This document shows, one piece after another, positions 21,069 to 31,834 of a stretch of 64,000 nucleotides of DNA. The position numbers and the translations under genes are program-made. This DNA comes from Komagataeibacter diospyri (GTDB lineage: Bacteria > Pseudomonadota > Alphaproteobacteria > Acetobacterales > Acetobacteraceae), in NCBI RefSeq assembly GCF_006538165.1, contig NZ_BDLU01000032.1:186001-250000 (forward strand), in the 5' to 3' direction. The first letter of the stretch is position 1. The number at the start of each line of letters is the position of its first letter. The notes below the pieces were generated by a model. That model was not told the origin of the DNA and made no database searches. It was given only the letters and a program-made list of their open reading frames with translations.

Positions 21069-22382
21069 CTACAGGATAAAGCGGCTCAGATCACCCTTGC
21101 GGGCTAGCGGGGCCACCCGGTTCTGGACGTCCTCGGCTGTGATCACCACGTCTTCCCCGCTCCGGTCGGCGGCGGTGAAGGATACGTCCTCCAGCAGGCG
21201 TTCCAGCACGGTGGCCAGACGCCGCGCACCGATATTCTCGACCCGTTCATTGATGTCGGCCGCCAGTTCCGCCAGCGCGTCAATCGCCCCATCAGTAAAG
21301 GACAGCGTGACCTTTTCCGTGCCCAGCAGGGCGACATACTGCTGCAGCAGCGAATGTTCCGGCTCGGTCAGTATCCGGCGTAGGTCCTCACGCGTCAGCG
21401 AAGCCAGTTCCACGCGGATGGGCAGACGCCCCTGCAGTTCGGGCAGCAGGTCGGACGGCTTGGCGATATGGAACGCACCGGATGCGATGAACAGGATATG
21501 GTCCGTGCGCACGGGACCATATTTGGTGGAAACGGTTGTCCCTTCGATCAGGGGCAGCAGGTCGCGCTGCACCCCTTCGCGCGAGACATCACCGCCACGC
21601 GATCCCCCTTCGGACGCACGCGCACAGACCTTGTCGATTTCATCAAGAAAGACGATGCCATGATCCTGCGCATGGGCCACGGCTTCACGCGTCAGGGTTT
21701 CGGTATCCAGCATCTTGTCCGCTTCCTGGCGGATCAGGGCGGCGCGGGCTGCTGCAACCGTCATGCGCTTCTGCTGCGGCATGCGGTTCATGAAGCCCTT
21801 CATCATGTCAGAGAAGTTGATGACCGCACCGGGCGTCATGTTTGGCATGTCGGACGGTGACGGGCTGCCCCCTTCAGCAATCGAGATCTCGACTTCCTTG
21901 TTTTCCAGCTCACCCCCGCGCAGCATCCGGCGGAACTTGTTGCGCGTCTCGGACGACGCCCCCTCGCCCACCAGCGCATCGAGCAGGATATCCTCGGCCG
22001 CCTGTTCGGCGTTCTTTTCAACATCCTTGCGGCGCAGGTCGCGCAGCATGTTGATCGAGGACTCGACCAGATCACGCACTATGCTTTCCACATCGCGGCC
22101 GACATAGCCGACTTCGGTAAACTTCGTGGCCTCGACCTTCAGGAACGGCGCCTGCGCCAGTTTGGCCAGACGGCGCGCGATTTCGGTCTTTCCGCATCCC
22201 GTCGGCCCGATCATCAGGATGTTCTTGGGCACGACCTCGTCACGCATCGCATCCGTCAGCTGCGCGCGCCGCCAGCGGTTGCGCAGCGCAATGGCCACGG
22301 CGCGTTTCGCATCGGCCTGGCCGATGATGTAGCGATCCAGCTCGGCCACGATCTCACGCGGGGAATGATTGGGGATTTCCAT
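21069..22382 (-). CDS. hslU: ATP-dependent protease ATPase subunit HslU (ClpY)
   Basis: AAA+ unfoldase of the HslUV (ClpYQ) protease. 437 residues. Opens with [20 protein letters not shown]; Walker A is GPTGCGKTE, Walker B is IVFLDEID, and the arginine-finger region is near ENIGARRL. The C-terminus ends LSRFIL, the tail that docks in HslV. The ATG at 22382 shares one base with the hslV stop (TAATG), so it is coupled to hslV. Confidence 0.97.
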   Translation of the reverse strand: MEIPNHSPREIVAELDRYIIGQADAKRAVAIALRNRWRRAQLTDAMRDEVVPKNILMIGPTGCGKTEIARRLAKLAQAPFLKVEATKFTEVGYVGRDVESIVRDLVESSINMLRDLRRKDVEKNAEQAAEDILLDALVGEGASSETRNKFRRMLRGGELENKEVEISIAEGGSPSPSDMPNMTPGAVINFSDMMKGFMNRMPQQKRMTVAAARAALIRQEADKMLDTETLTREAVAHAQDHGIVFLDEIDKVCARASEGGSRGGDVSREGVQRDLLPLIEGTTVSTKYGPVRTDHILFIASGAFHIAKPSDLLPELQGRLPIRVELASLTREDLRRILTEPEHSLLQQYVALLGTEKVTLSFTDGAIDALAELAADINERVENIGARRLATVLERLLEDVSFTAADRSGEDVVITAEDVQNRVAPLARKGDLSRFIL

Positions 22383-22975
22383 TACGCCGCTCCGTCCTGC
22401 GCATCCGCGCCCAGTGTCTCCACAATGACGGAATGGTTGGTGTAAACACAGATGTCACCGGCGATCTTCATCGACCGCCGTGCGATATCGACCGCCGGTA
22501 GCCCTTCGATCCCCAGCAGCGCGCGCGCAGCCGACAGCGCGTAATTCCCGCCCGAACCGATGGCGATGATGCCGTCCTCGGGTTCCAGCACGTCGCCATT
22601 GCCGGTCAGGGTGAAGGAACGTTCAGCATCCGCCACGGCCATCATCGCCTCCAACCGGCGCAGGTAGCGGTCCGTGCGCCAGTCCTTCGCCAGTTCGACG
22701 CAGGCGCGTTCAAGCTGGTTGGGATAGCGTTCCAGCTTGTTTTCCAGCCGTTCCAGCAGGGTGAAGGCATCCGCAGTTGCCCCCGCGAAACCGGCAAGGA
22801 TCTGCCCGGTGGGGCCGATGCGACGCACCTTGCGGGCATTCCCCTTGATCACGGTGGCGCCCAGCGTCACCTGCCCGTCGCCCGCCATGGCAACCTGGCC
22901 ATCACGCCGGACACATAAGATGGTTGTTCCATGCCACCCGACAGGGTCATGGGGTGATGAATGATATTCTTGCAT
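22382..22975 (-). CDS. hslV: ATP-dependent protease subunit HslV (ClpQ)
   Basis: Threonine peptidase of HslUV. 197 residues. The predicted N-terminal nucleophile after processing is T17 ([12 protein letters not shown]), and the family segments [15 protein letters not shown] and [15 protein letters not shown] are present. No clear Shine-Dalgarno precedes the ATG, and the AT-rich leader is short. A CTTG followed by CGTTTTAT in that leader weakly resembles a heat-shock promoter, but the spacing is not ideal. Confidence 0.96.
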   Translation of the reverse strand: MQEYHSSPHDPVGWHGTTILCVRRDGQVAMAGDGQVTLGATVIKGNARKVRRIGPTGQILAGFAGATADAFTLLERLENKLERYPNQLERACVELAKDWRTDRYLRRLEAMMAVADAERSFTLTGNGDVLEPEDGIIAIGSGGNYALSAARALLGIEGLPAVDIARRSMKIAGDICVYTNHSVIVETLGADAQDGAA

Positions 22976-23041
22976 ATCAATAGAAATAAAACGTTCTCAC
23001 GCCAGCACAAGGGGCAAGGCCGCACACATGACCCTGTTCCG

Positions 23042-25009
23042 CTATGCCTCCTGCGGGGCGCGGTTCATGATCCGTTCGATATGGGCGGCCAGATCGGCGC
23101 GGGTAAAGGGCTTGTGCATGACATCGGCACTGCCGACGGGCAGCGCGCCGGCAGTGGCGTATCCCGTCAGGTACAGCACCCGCAGCCCCGGACGCAGCGC
23201 CTGCAGGTGGTGGGCCGTCTCCAGCCCGCCCATGCCCGGCATCATCACATCCATGATGACAAGATCGATCGGCCCCAGCCCTTTCTCCATGGCCTGCACG
23301 GCGGCGGTGCCGCTGGCGTATTCCAGCACCTCATGCCCCCGTGCGCGCAGAAAGCCCGCCGTCACCGCACGCACGCCCGGTTCATCATCCACCACCATGA
23401 CATGCAGCGCACGCAGGCCCGTGCCCGCCGCCGGGGTCGTGGCCATGGTCGGTTCCCGGGTGTCCGTGGCATTGCCACCGCCCTGCACCGGCAGGCACAG
23501 GTCAACGCGCGTGCCCTCGCCCGGCCTGCTGCGCACCTGTACCTCCCCGCCCACGTGACGGATGAAGCCATAGATCATGGACAGGCCCAGCCCGGTGCCG
23601 CGTCCGACGTCCTTGGTCGTAAAAAAGGGTTCAAACACGCGGGCCAGCGTCTCGGGCGACATGCCGACACCCTGATCGGTTACCGAAACCATAACGTATT
23701 CACCCGGCACCAGATTCGTGCCCGCCACGATTTCCTTTACCCGCTTCAGCGCCGTGGACACCTTTATCAGACCACCTTCGGGCATGGCGTCGACAGCGTT
23801 GATGCACAGATTGAGCACCGCAAGCTCCAGCTGCCCCGCATCAGTGCAGACCGGAGGCAGCATGCCGTCCGACGCCGCCGTATCCACCACGATTGCGCAT
23901 GGCGCACCGCCACTTTTCCCCTGCCGCGACACCACCGTCTGCGCCAGCAGGTCATTCATGCCATGCAGCAGGGCGTTCACGTCCACCGGCTCAAGACTGA
24001 GGTCGCGCGGGCGGCTGAAATTGAGCAGCCTGCGCGTCAATGACGCCCCGCGCTGGGCTGCGGCGGATGCGTTGTCCAGCAGGCGGGCCACCGGACCCGT
24101 TTCCGGCCCCATGTCGCGCACCAGTTCAAGGGAGCCGAGGACGGCGGTCAGCAGGTTGTTGAAATCATGCGCGATGCCACCGGCCAGCGTACCCAGCGCC
24201 TGCATCTTTTCCGCCTGACGCAGGCGGGCCGCCATTTCCTGCTGGCGGGTGATGTCACGGTTGATGACAACGGAACACGCCGACCCGTCCCCCAGCGCCC
24301 CCAGCACGACGCGCGTGATCTCGCGCCATCGCCCCTGCACACCGCCACGGATATGTGCGGGCAGTTCAACAACTTCCTCGTCGCGTCCTTCATTATGCAG
24401 CCGTGCATGCGCAGCACGGATCAGGGGCAGCAGATCCGCATCACATAGTTCCTCCTCCGTATGGCCAAGACAGCCTGCGATGTCGCGGCCATAGAAATCG
24501 GCGGCCTGCTGGTTGATGCGGATGAAGCGGCCCTGCGCATCCATGAACCCCAGCCCCGAACGCAGGTTGTCCAGCAGGCCATGCAGCAGCATGCGCTCAG
24601 TACGCAGCTCGCGTTCCAGACGGTGGTAATCCGCCGCCTGCACGATCATGGCGCGCAGGGCATCCGGATCCCATGGCTTGTGCGAATAGAATGAAATCCG
24701 CCCCTGGTTCAGCGCCGCCGCCACGGCCCCGATATCGGCATATCCCGTCAGCAGGATGGCCTGCGCGTCGCTATATTCACGCGCGCGCGCCAGCATGACG
24801 TCGCCGCCCATTTCGGGCATGCGCTGGTCGGATACGATCACGTCCACATCGTTGCGGGCGGCAAGGATATCCAGCGCCTCGGTCGGGGATGTGGTGGACA
24901 GGACGGTAAAGGTATCTTCCAGCAGGTCCGTAAGCGCCACAAGGATCTCGGCTTCGTCATCCACCAGCAGGACAACAGGGCGTGGCTGCGTCGCGGGGTC
25001 GGTATTCAT
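23042..25009 (-). CDS. hybrid histidine kinase, REC-PAS-HisKA-HATPase-REC
   Basis: 655 residues. Receiver 1 spans about 12-125 (phosphoacceptor D61 in VSDQRMPEMGG). A PAS-like sensor region spans about 140-255 (FMDAQGRFIRINQQAADFYG). The HisKA phosphorylation site is H281 in GIAHDFNNLL. The ATPase N-box is around N404, with the G-box GTGLGLSMIYG at 471-481. Receiver 2 spans about 535-650 (D587 in IMDVMMPGMGG). No membrane segment, so cytoplasmic. It is the last gene of the chemosensory operon, 35 bp after the other hybrid kinase. By position it is an output or phosphorelay component fed by the CheA-REC protein; no DNA-binding or GGDEF domain is present. Confidence 0.9.
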   Translation of the reverse strand: MNTDPATQPRPVVLLVDDEAEILVALTDLLEDTFTVLSTTSPTEALDILAARNDVDVIVSDQRMPEMGGDVMLARAREYSDAQAILLTGYADIGAVAAALNQGRISFYSHKPWDPDALRAMIVQAADYHRLERELRTERMLLHGLLDNLRSGLGFMDAQGRFIRINQQAADFYGRDIAGCLGHTEEELCDADLLPLIRAAHARLHNEGRDEEVVELPAHIRGGVQGRWREITRVVLGALGDGSACSVVINRDITRQQEMAARLRQAEKMQALGTLAGGIAHDFNNLLTAVLGSLELVRDMGPETGPVARLLDNASAAAQRGASLTRRLLNFSRPRDLSLEPVDVNALLHGMNDLLAQTVVSRQGKSGGAPCAIVVDTAASDGMLPPVCTDAGQLELAVLNLCINAVDAMPEGGLIKVSTALKRVKEIVAGTNLVPGEYVMVSVTDQGVGMSPETLARVFEPFFTTKDVGRGTGLGLSMIYGFIRHVGGEVQVRSRPGEGTRVDLCLPVQGGGNATDTREPTMATTPAAGTGLRALHVMVVDDEPGVRAVTAGFLRARGHEVLEYASGTAAVQAMEKGLGPIDLVIMDVMMPGMGGLETAHHLQALRPGLRVLYLTGYATAGALPVGSADVMHKPFTRADLAAHIERIMNRAPQEA

Positions 25010-25044
25010 TGGTCTGCAACTCCCTGCACGAAGGTCAGGCTATC

Positions 25045-26940
25045 TCAACGCGCGTGATCGGATAAAGGCCGGGACGTGGTCGACTGGTCTTCGGTCGCCG
25101 GGCCGGGGTTCCATGGCACGGAAATGGTGAAGCGCGCGCCCCCCTGCGGCGCGCTGCCAACCGACAGGCTACCCTGGTGGGCCTGCACCACGCTGTAGGC
25201 GATCGCAAGGCCCAGCCCGGTTCCCGCACCCACCGGCTTGGTAGTGAAAAACGGCTCGAAAATGCGTTCCTGCACATCAGGCGCAATGCCGGGGCCGCTA
25301 TCGGTAATGACAAAGACATAACTGTCCCGCCCCTCCCCGTTATGGGTCAGGAACGTATGGATCTCGATTTCCCCCTCCGCTATCCCGCCACGGACAGACA
25401 TATCATCAGGCTGGGCGGCAAGAATTGCATCGGCCGCATTGCTGATAATATTCATGATGACCTGATTGAGCAGCGCCGCCTGACAGTACAGCCGGTCCGG
25501 GGCCTCATACCGGTGCCTGACCACAATGCCGCTGCCCAGTTTCTGTGTCAGCAGCGCCATGACGGTTTCCAGCGCCTCGGGCACGTCGATCAACTGGAAC
25601 AGTCCTTCATCCAGTCGCGAGAATTTGCGCAGGTTCAGCACAAGGTTCTGGATGCGCCGCAATCCCATGTTCATGGACCCCACCCGGTCGCGGCATTTGT
25701 TCAGGATCGCAGCCCTGTTGTCATGATCGGGGTCGGTGCAGGCGGCTTCCATGCTGATCACGCGCTCCAGCCCACGCGCCACCGTATCCTTGTGCGCAAG
25801 GATGAAGGCCAGCGGATTGTTGATTTCATGCGCGATGCCAGCCACCAGTTCACCCAGCGACGCCATCTTGGCCGTCTGCACCAGCTTGCCCTGTGTTTCA
25901 ATCAGCTTGCGGTTGGCATCGGCCAGTTCACGGTTGGCCTGTTCCAGCGCCTCGGCCAGCGACGCCTTCGACGCAATGGCCGCGGCTTCCGCGCGTGCGC
26001 TCTTGACCGCGATCTCACGCGCCTGGCGTTCCACCTCGATCCGGCGCACGTCATCCTGCAAAAGCTTGCGGCGCACCAGTACGCGGATGCGCAGCGCCAG
26101 CGCCGCAGGCCCCACGTCGCGCGATACAAGGTCGTCTGTCCCCGCTTCGAACACCCGGGCCGAGAACTCCTTCGCATCGGGCCGTGACGCGTCATCCACC
26201 CCAAGGATGCGCGGCGGCACGTTACCCGACAGCAGGTCCTCCTGCCGCCATTCGTCCAGTCTGCGGCAGACCGCCAGCCCGTCGAATTCCCGGCATGCAA
26301 GATCGATCACCACGCAGTCGGGCACATGATCAGGGTCATGCAGCAGGGAGGGTTCAAGCCGGGACGGGTCAGGGCACAGGGTTACGATATGCCCGTCACG
26401 CCGCAACTGGTCGATCAGTTCGGGCACCGCGCGCCGGTGGGCCGGTTCGGGGGCGATGACCATGATGCGCGCACGGCGGAACACGCGCTGCGGCAGGAGG
26501 GATGGCGCGTGCACCGCATGTTCACGCAGCAGCGCGCGGATACGGAAGACGATCAGCGCAGGATCGGATGATTTGGGGATATAGGCATCCGCCCCGCTTT
26601 CCAGCCCCTCGCGTTCCAGCCCCGGCTCGATCCCCTCCGTCAGAATCAGGACGGGGATCGTGCGCGTGACCGCGTTCATGCGCAGCTGGCGGGCAAGCTG
26701 TCCGCCATTCATGCCCGGCAGGTGATAATCGGCGATCACCAGCCCCGGCAGGCGTTCGTCCAGGGTATCAAGCGCGGCCTCCCCACTGGCCACGCGGTGG
26801 ACGTGAAAGCCGTGGCCTTCCAGCATGCGGCGGATACGCAGGGCCTGCGTGTCCGAATCCTCCACCAGCAGCAGGGTATCGACGTGGTCCTGTTGGTCGG
26901 TCAGTGGCATCGGGGCGTCATCATCCTGCCAGGGGGTCAT
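25045..26940 (-). CDS. response regulator-histidine kinase, REC-REC(degenerate)-coiled coil-HK (CheS3-like)
   Basis: 631 residues. Receiver 1 has LLLVEDSD and phosphoacceptor D71 ([11 protein letters not shown]). A second receiver-like domain (about 155-285) keeps an aspartate at the acceptor position ([13 protein letters not shown]213) but has APEP in place of the acidic pair, so it may not be phosphorylated. A coiled coil (about 295-355) leads to HisKA (H371 in [10 protein letters not shown]) and an ATPase domain with [11 protein letters not shown]. This resembles the double-receiver kinase CheS3 of the Rhodospirillum Che3 pathway (from memory). The ATG at 26940 overlaps cheB by 20 bp; an ATG at 26910 would avoid the overlap and is possible. 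Confidence 0.88.
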   Translation of the reverse strand: MTPWQDDDAPMPLTDQQDHVDTLLLVEDSDTQALRIRRMLEGHGFHVHRVASGEAALDTLDERLPGLVIADYHLPGMNGGQLARQLRMNAVTRTIPVLILTEGIEPGLEREGLESGADAYIPKSSDPALIVFRIRALLREHAVHAPSLLPQRVFRRARIMVIAPEPAHRRAVPELIDQLRRDGHIVTLCPDPSRLEPSLLHDPDHVPDCVVIDLACREFDGLAVCRRLDEWRQEDLLSGNVPPRILGVDDASRPDAKEFSARVFEAGTDDLVSRDVGPAALALRIRVLVRRKLLQDDVRRIEVERQAREIAVKSARAEAAAIASKASLAEALEQANRELADANRKLIETQGKLVQTAKMASLGELVAGIAHEINNPLAFILAHKDTVARGLERVISMEAACTDPDHDNRAAILNKCRDRVGSMNMGLRRIQNLVLNLRKFSRLDEGLFQLIDVPEALETVMALLTQKLGSGIVVRHRYEAPDRLYCQAALLNQVIMNIISNAADAILAAQPDDMSVRGGIAEGEIEIHTFLTHNGEGRDSYVFVITDSGPGIAPDVQERIFEPFFTTKPVGAGTGLGLAIAYSVVQAHQGSLSVGSAPQGGARFTISVPWNPGPATEDQSTTSRPLSDHAR

Positions 26941-28012
26941 CGGAAGGGATCTGGCCACCCGCCATGATCCGGAGAATATGCGGGGTGATTTCATGCACAG
27001 GCAGGCTTATGCACGCAGCCCCCGCGCGTTCGGCAGCACCGGGCATGCCGTGGATGACAGCGGTGCTGCGGTCCTCCACGATGGTATAGCCACCGGCATT
27101 GCGGATGCGGCCCAGTCCCTCCACGCCATCTTCGCCCATGCCGGTCAGCAGCACGCCCAGGCTGTCCGCGCCAAATACCTTTGCCACGGAAGAAAACAGC
27201 ACATCGGCCGATGGCCGCTGCCCCTGCACCAGCGCGTCATCATGCAACAGGACATCGCCGCGCGGTCCAACCGTCATGTGCCGGTTGCCCGGTGCGACCA
27301 GCACCCGGCCGCGTTCCAGTTGCATGCCATGCTGCGCCAGCATGACCGGCAGGGCCACATGCTGGTCCAGCCAGGCTGCGAACCCTTCCATGAAGGGCTG
27401 GCCCATATGCTGCACCAGCACCACGGGCAGCGCGAAATCGGCTGGCAGGTCCCCCAGCACCCGGGCGAAGGCCGTAGGCCCCCCGGTGGAGGCCGCAAGG
27501 GCAAGAACGCGCGGGCGGATATCCAGCGGCCGCGTCCACATGCCCCTGTGCCGGAAGGGTTCGGCCTGCATCAGGCGGCGGCGGATCACGGGCACCTGGC
27601 TCATGATATACAGTTGTGTCGCGATCCCCTGCGCCACGGCGGCGCCTGCGGCACCCGACAGCCCCTGCGGCTTCTCGATCACCGACAGCGCTCCCGATCG
27701 CAGCGCGTTCATGGAAACCTGCGTCGCCTGCGCGCCAACGGTGTCACTGACGATCACGATGGGGGTGGGAAAATGCGCCATGATCTGCCGGGTGGCTTCC
27801 AGTCCGTCCATGCCGGGCAGGCAGATATCCATGGAAATCACATCGGGACGCAGGCGCGGGACAAGGCGCAGCGCTTCCTCCGCCGTTTCCACGGCTTCCA
27901 CCAGTTCCAGACGCGGATCGCCCGTCACCACGCGCATGAGCAGGTGACGCAGGACCGCCGAATCCTCCACGATCAGCACCCGGCGCGGGACGGGGGGCGT
28001 CATGTCGTTCAC
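26921..28012 (-). CDS. cheB: chemotaxis response regulator protein-glutamate methylesterase CheB
   Basis: Removes methyl groups from (or deamidates) receptor glutamates. 363 residues: receiver domain 12-130 with D62 (SMDICLPGMDG), a linker, and the methylesterase domain with catalytic serine in LAASTGGPT, histidine in VVLVQHMGQPF and aspartate in LLTGMGEDG. The start GTG at 28012 is preceded by AAGGGG 6 nt upstream and overlaps the cheA stop (GTGA); the ATG at 28003 is less well placed. Together with cheR it shows that adaptation by methylation is retained. Confidence 0.94.
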   Translation of the reverse strand: MNDMTPPVPRRVLIVEDSAVLRHLLMRVVTGDPRLELVEAVETAEEALRLVPRLRPDVISMDICLPGMDGLEATRQIMAHFPTPIVIVSDTVGAQATQVSMNALRSGALSVIEKPQGLSGAAGAAVAQGIATQLYIMSQVPVIRRRLMQAEPFRHRGMWTRPLDIRPRVLALAASTGGPTAFARVLGDLPADFALPVVLVQHMGQPFMEGFAAWLDQHVALPVMLAQHGMQLERGRVLVAPGNRHMTVGPRGDVLLHDDALVQGQRPSADVLFSSVAKVFGADSLGVLLTGMGEDGVEGLGRIRNAGGYTIVEDRSTAVIHGMPGAAERAGAACISLPVHEITPHILRIMAGGQIPSDDPLAG

Positions 28013-30135
28013 AACAGTCCCCTTATCGTGTCGATCAGTTCACCCTGATCGAATTTCTGTTTGGTCAGGTAGGCGCGCGCCCCGCCTTCCATGCCACGGC
28101 GTACGTCATCCCCCTCGTCACGCGATGTCATCAGGACAACGGGTATGCCCGACAGGTGAGGGTCGGCATGCATGGCCGCCAGCAGGGCAAAGCCATCCAT
28201 GCGTGGCATTTCAACATCTGTCACCACTACATCCACATGCCGCGAGGACTGCTGGAGCAGCGTCAGCGCTTCCTCCCCATCCACCGCGAGGCAGACATCG
28301 TAACCATGGGACTGGAGGATGGTTTTCTGCAGTGTCCGGGTCGTGATCGAATCATCCACCACCATGACCAGCGGCGCATGGCGCACGGGCACGACGGGGG
28401 CGGCTTCATCCACGTCACTGAAGCACACACCGTCGTCATTACCCCGCAGCCGCCAGCGCGCGAACAGCCGGTCGGGGCTGAGGATGAAGACTGGCTGGTC
28501 CTCTCGCTGCCAGGCGATGCCGGGCACCAGTTCACTATCCAGCCCCACTGCAGTCGCATCCGACACCAGCAGCGTGCGCACATCCACCATGCGTTCCACC
28601 GCAAAGCCACAGCATGCGCCATCCACTTCCATCACCACGACGCTGACCGCGCCATCGCGCACGGGCAATGGCGCGTTTTCATCCCCCACAAAGGCCCGCA
28701 GCGGCACCAGCGGCACCAGATCCTCGGCCTGCTTCCCGGCCGGGCTGGCGGGGGACGACGTGCCATCGCCGGGATGTGGCACCACGGCAAAGGGCGCACC
28801 ATTGAGCAGGCGGATCTCATCACGCCGCACCCGCAGCAGGTGACGGATCACGCGCCCGGGCAGGCCGAGGGACTGCCCCGCATTTTCCACCAGCAGCACG
28901 GTACGCTGGCGCTGTGACACCGGCACGGTCAGGGTGACGGTCGTGCCCGCAGGCTGGCGCTGTTCCATGCGCACGGTGCCATGCAGGGCGCGTGCGGCTT
29001 CGGCCACCACCGACAGGCCAACCCCGCGCCCGGCCAGCGTATCCGCCTGACCACGCGTGGAAAAACCCGGTTCGAACACACGCGCCAGCAGCTGCCGCGC
29101 ATCCAGCGGCGCATCGGCATGGACCAGCCCCTGCCCCGCCGCCCGTGCGGCAATTGCCTGCAGGTCGGGGCCACGCCCGTCATCACTGACCGCGACCTGC
29201 AGCCGCACGCCGGTCAGGGTGACGGCAATGGTGATGTTCAGGCATTCGGACTTGCCTTCCTTCAGCCGCTGGGCACGGGTTTCATGCCCGTGCACGATGG
29301 CGTTGCGCACAAGATGGACCACCGGGTCGCGCAGGGCCTGCATCACGCGGCGTTCGGTCTGGACATCCATGCCATACATGTGCACGTCCACGCCCGCATC
29401 CGGCCCGCCATGTTCACGCGCGATGCGCCGGGCCATGGCGGCGAGGGAGCCGAATACGCTTTCGGCCGGCACGAGGGTCACGGCATGGACTTCCTCACCC
29501 AGCCGCAGCAGCGCGCGGTCGATCTGACCGGACATGAGTTCCCGTTCACGACCCACCGTCATGAGCCTGCGCGTCATGCGCGCGAATTCGGCCACGGGAT
29601 CGGCGCGCATGCGTTCGGGCGCGTGCATGACCGCGCGGGATTCATCCAGCAGGTCCATCACCTGCGCCCATAGCCTTTCATGCCGTTCCGCCACGGACAT
29701 GAGGTCATGCACCGCCGAGGCCAGTGCATCAAGCCGTGCCACAGGCACCTGCACATAGGACGGGTTTTCCCCCGTCGCGGTCACGCCGGGCGCATCTTCA
29801 TCCCCCCCATTGACATCCCCGCCCGATGGCGCGGATGTCATGAGCAGGTCCACCTCATCAAGTGTGTCGGTAATCGCCTTCAGGTCCGCCGCATCCGGCA
29901 GGGCGCGGGCCGCCTGCAGGGATGACAGACGGTTTTCCAGTGCGTGGGCCACCCCTTCGACCACCGGCAGTTCCACCGCGCGCGCCGCACCCTTGAGCGA
30001 GTGGACGCGCCGGAAGATTTCCGCCAGCCCCCGCGCATCGGGGCAGCCTGCGGCCACGATGCCCCGGATCGCACGCAGGTGATCACGGTATTCCGCGTCG
30101 AATACCGCCAGAAGTTCATCGCGAAGGGTGTCCAC
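28009..30135 (-). CDS. cheA: hybrid chemosensory kinase CheA with C-terminal receiver (WspE/CheA3-like)
   Basis: 708 residues. HPt domain with phosphorylatable H45 (RRVHSLKGAARA); a short acidic/glycine linker (about 103-125) where P2 would be, so no CheY-docking domain; dimerisation helices; ATPase with HLVRNAIVHG, SDDGRGPD and FEPGFSTRG; a CheW-like domain (about 415-570); and a C-terminal receiver with D640 (VTDVEMPRMDG). CheA-REC fusions without a separate CheY are a mark of Wsp, Frz and Che3-type alternative systems. It lies 10 bp after the MCP gene and overlaps cheB. Confidence 0.93.
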   Translation of the reverse strand: MDTLRDELLAVFDAEYRDHLRAIRGIVAAGCPDARGLAEIFRRVHSLKGAARAVELPVVEGVAHALENRLSSLQAARALPDAADLKAITDTLDEVDLLMTSAPSGGDVNGGDEDAPGVTATGENPSYVQVPVARLDALASAVHDLMSVAERHERLWAQVMDLLDESRAVMHAPERMRADPVAEFARMTRRLMTVGRERELMSGQIDRALLRLGEEVHAVTLVPAESVFGSLAAMARRIAREHGGPDAGVDVHMYGMDVQTERRVMQALRDPVVHLVRNAIVHGHETRAQRLKEGKSECLNITIAVTLTGVRLQVAVSDDGRGPDLQAIAARAAGQGLVHADAPLDARQLLARVFEPGFSTRGQADTLAGRGVGLSVVAEAARALHGTVRMEQRQPAGTTVTLTVPVSQRQRTVLLVENAGQSLGLPGRVIRHLLRVRRDEIRLLNGAPFAVVPHPGDGTSSPASPAGKQAEDLVPLVPLRAFVGDENAPLPVRDGAVSVVVMEVDGACCGFAVERMVDVRTLLVSDATAVGLDSELVPGIAWQREDQPVFILSPDRLFARWRLRGNDDGVCFSDVDEAAPVVPVRHAPLVMVVDDSITTRTLQKTILQSHGYDVCLAVDGEEALTLLQQSSRHVDVVVTDVEMPRMDGFALLAAMHADPHLSGIPVVLMTSRDEGDDVRRGMEGGARAYLTKQKFDQGELIDTIRGLL

Positions 30136-30145
30136 GGCCCGGTCG

Positions 30146-31828
30146 TCAGGTCTGGTAACGGGCGGAGATGGTCAGCAGCTGTTTTGACAGCTTGCCAAGA
30201 TTGCTGGCCGAAACCTCTAGGTTACGGGTGCCCGCCGATGTCTGCTGGCTGGCCTGGCGGATGCTCTGCAGTGCGGTCATGACCTGTTCGATGCCGATCT
30301 GCTGCTGGTTGGTCGATGCCACGATCTGCTGGAAGGCATGCACGCCTTCCTCGATCCCGCCAGTCATGCGTTCGATGGTGCGGTAGGCGATGTCAGTCCG
30401 TTCCTTGCCCGCCGAGACCCGCTTGACCGCTTCTTCCGTCAGCATGACGGACGTGTTGATGCCGCGCTGGATGTCACCAAGGATGGCGCGCACGTTCTGG
30501 GTCGCATCCCGCGACTGATCGGCCAGTATCTTCATTTCCGCCGCCACCACGGCGAACGACCGCCCGTGCTCACCCGCCGCCGCGGCCTCGATCGCGGCGT
30601 TCAGCGCCAGCAGGTGGGAGCGTTCGGACAGATCATTGACGGAGGCGATGATTTCGCTGATCGCCTCGGTCCGTTCGGACAGGGCGACGATGTTCGACGC
30701 CACGGCTTCGGCCCCGTCATGGGTATGCGCCATGGCGCGGGCCGTTTCCTCCACCGCTTCCAGCCCGCTTGCGGAACTGTGGACGATTACCTCGGCCGAG
30801 GAAATGACTTCACGCGCGCGCTTGCTGATCTGGGCACCCGAATGGGTTATTTCGTCCACGGTGGCCGCCGTTTCCTGCACAGCGGCAAACTGTTCTTCCA
30901 CACTTGCGGCCTGCTGCTGGGTGGAGGCGCGGATTTCGGCCACGGCGGCGTCAAGGTTCTGCGTCACCTCCCCGCTCTGCCGCGCGATTTCACGCAGGCC
31001 GTCGATCATGCGGTTCAGCCCGGCGGCAAGGCGGGCGACCTCGTCACGGTCTTCGCCCATGCCGCCCACCTTGGCGCGGGTGGCAAGGTCGCCCTGTCCC
31101 ACGCGTTCCATCACATGCATGATGGACGAAATCGGTTCCATGATCGACCGCCGCGTCCAGAAGGTCACGATCAGGGCCACGACAACCGCGCCCGCCATGC
31201 CTATGGCCAGCGAACGGCGGCTGTAGTCATACGATGCCGCCCCCTGTGTTTCAGCCACCTGCACCCCATGGTCCAGCAGGGATGCGGCCCGCCCCACCAG
31301 CAGTTCTATCGACTGTTCGCGGCTGTCGATACGCGACGCCTGTTCACGCACGCCCGCGTCATTGCCCGCGCGCATGGCCTGGAACAGCATGGCGGCGCCA
31401 CGCGTATCCATCTGGAACTGCGCGGAAATTTCACGTAACTGACTGGCGACGGTATTGAACATCTCACGCTGGTCATCGCTGCGGGCCAGCCTGCCGCCTT
31501 CTTCCGCGCGCGACAGCACGCCCGCCAGCAGCCTGTCTGCGTCACGCGCCTTTTCATCCCATCCGGCAATCGCGTCTTCCAGCATGGTGGGGGCCGTTTC
31601 AAAATCATGCGCGTAATAATGCGCAAGGATCGCGAGCCTGCGGGCGACCAGATCATTTTCATTGGCGCGGATATGCGTCAGTTCACGGTAGACTGACAGG
31701 TCGCGGGTGACGATGATCGTCATTTCATCACGCACCTCCCGGATCTGTCCCAGCGCGTAGATACCCAGCGATACCATCAGCAGGACACCGACCATGAAGC
31801 CGAACAGCAGGCGATTGGCGATTGTCAC
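30146..31828 (-). CDS. methyl-accepting chemotaxis protein
   Basis: 560 residues. TM1 is about 6-28, then a ~175-residue helical periplasmic domain of four-helix-bundle type, TM2 about 206-225, HAMP 227-280 and a signalling domain to the C-terminus. The hairpin tip is SERSHLLALNAAIEAAAAGE, followed by HGRSFAVVAAEMKILADQS, close to the canonical tip. There is no C-terminal pentapeptide tether for CheR/CheB. It is the only receptor in the operon and presumably the dedicated input. The ligand is unknown. Confidence 0.94.
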   Translation of the reverse strand: MTIANRLLFGFMVGVLLMVSLGIYALGQIREVRDEMTIIVTRDLSVYRELTHIRANENDLVARRLAILAHYYAHDFETAPTMLEDAIAGWDEKARDADRLLAGVLSRAEEGGRLARSDDQREMFNTVASQLREISAQFQMDTRGAAMLFQAMRAGNDAGVREQASRIDSREQSIELLVGRAASLLDHGVQVAETQGAASYDYSRRSLAIGMAGAVVVALIVTFWTRRSIMEPISSIMHVMERVGQGDLATRAKVGGMGEDRDEVARLAAGLNRMIDGLREIARQSGEVTQNLDAAVAEIRASTQQQAASVEEQFAAVQETAATVDEITHSGAQISKRAREVISSAEVIVHSSASGLEAVEETARAMAHTHDGAEAVASNIVALSERTEAISEIIASVNDLSERSHLLALNAAIEAAAAGEHGRSFAVVAAEMKILADQSRDATQNVRAILGDIQRGINTSVMLTEEAVKRVSAGKERTDIAYRTIERMTGGIEEGVHAFQQIVASTNQQQIGIEQVMTALQSIRQASQQTSAGTRNLEVSASNLGKLSKQLLTISARYQT

Positions 31829-31834
31829 GGTACT

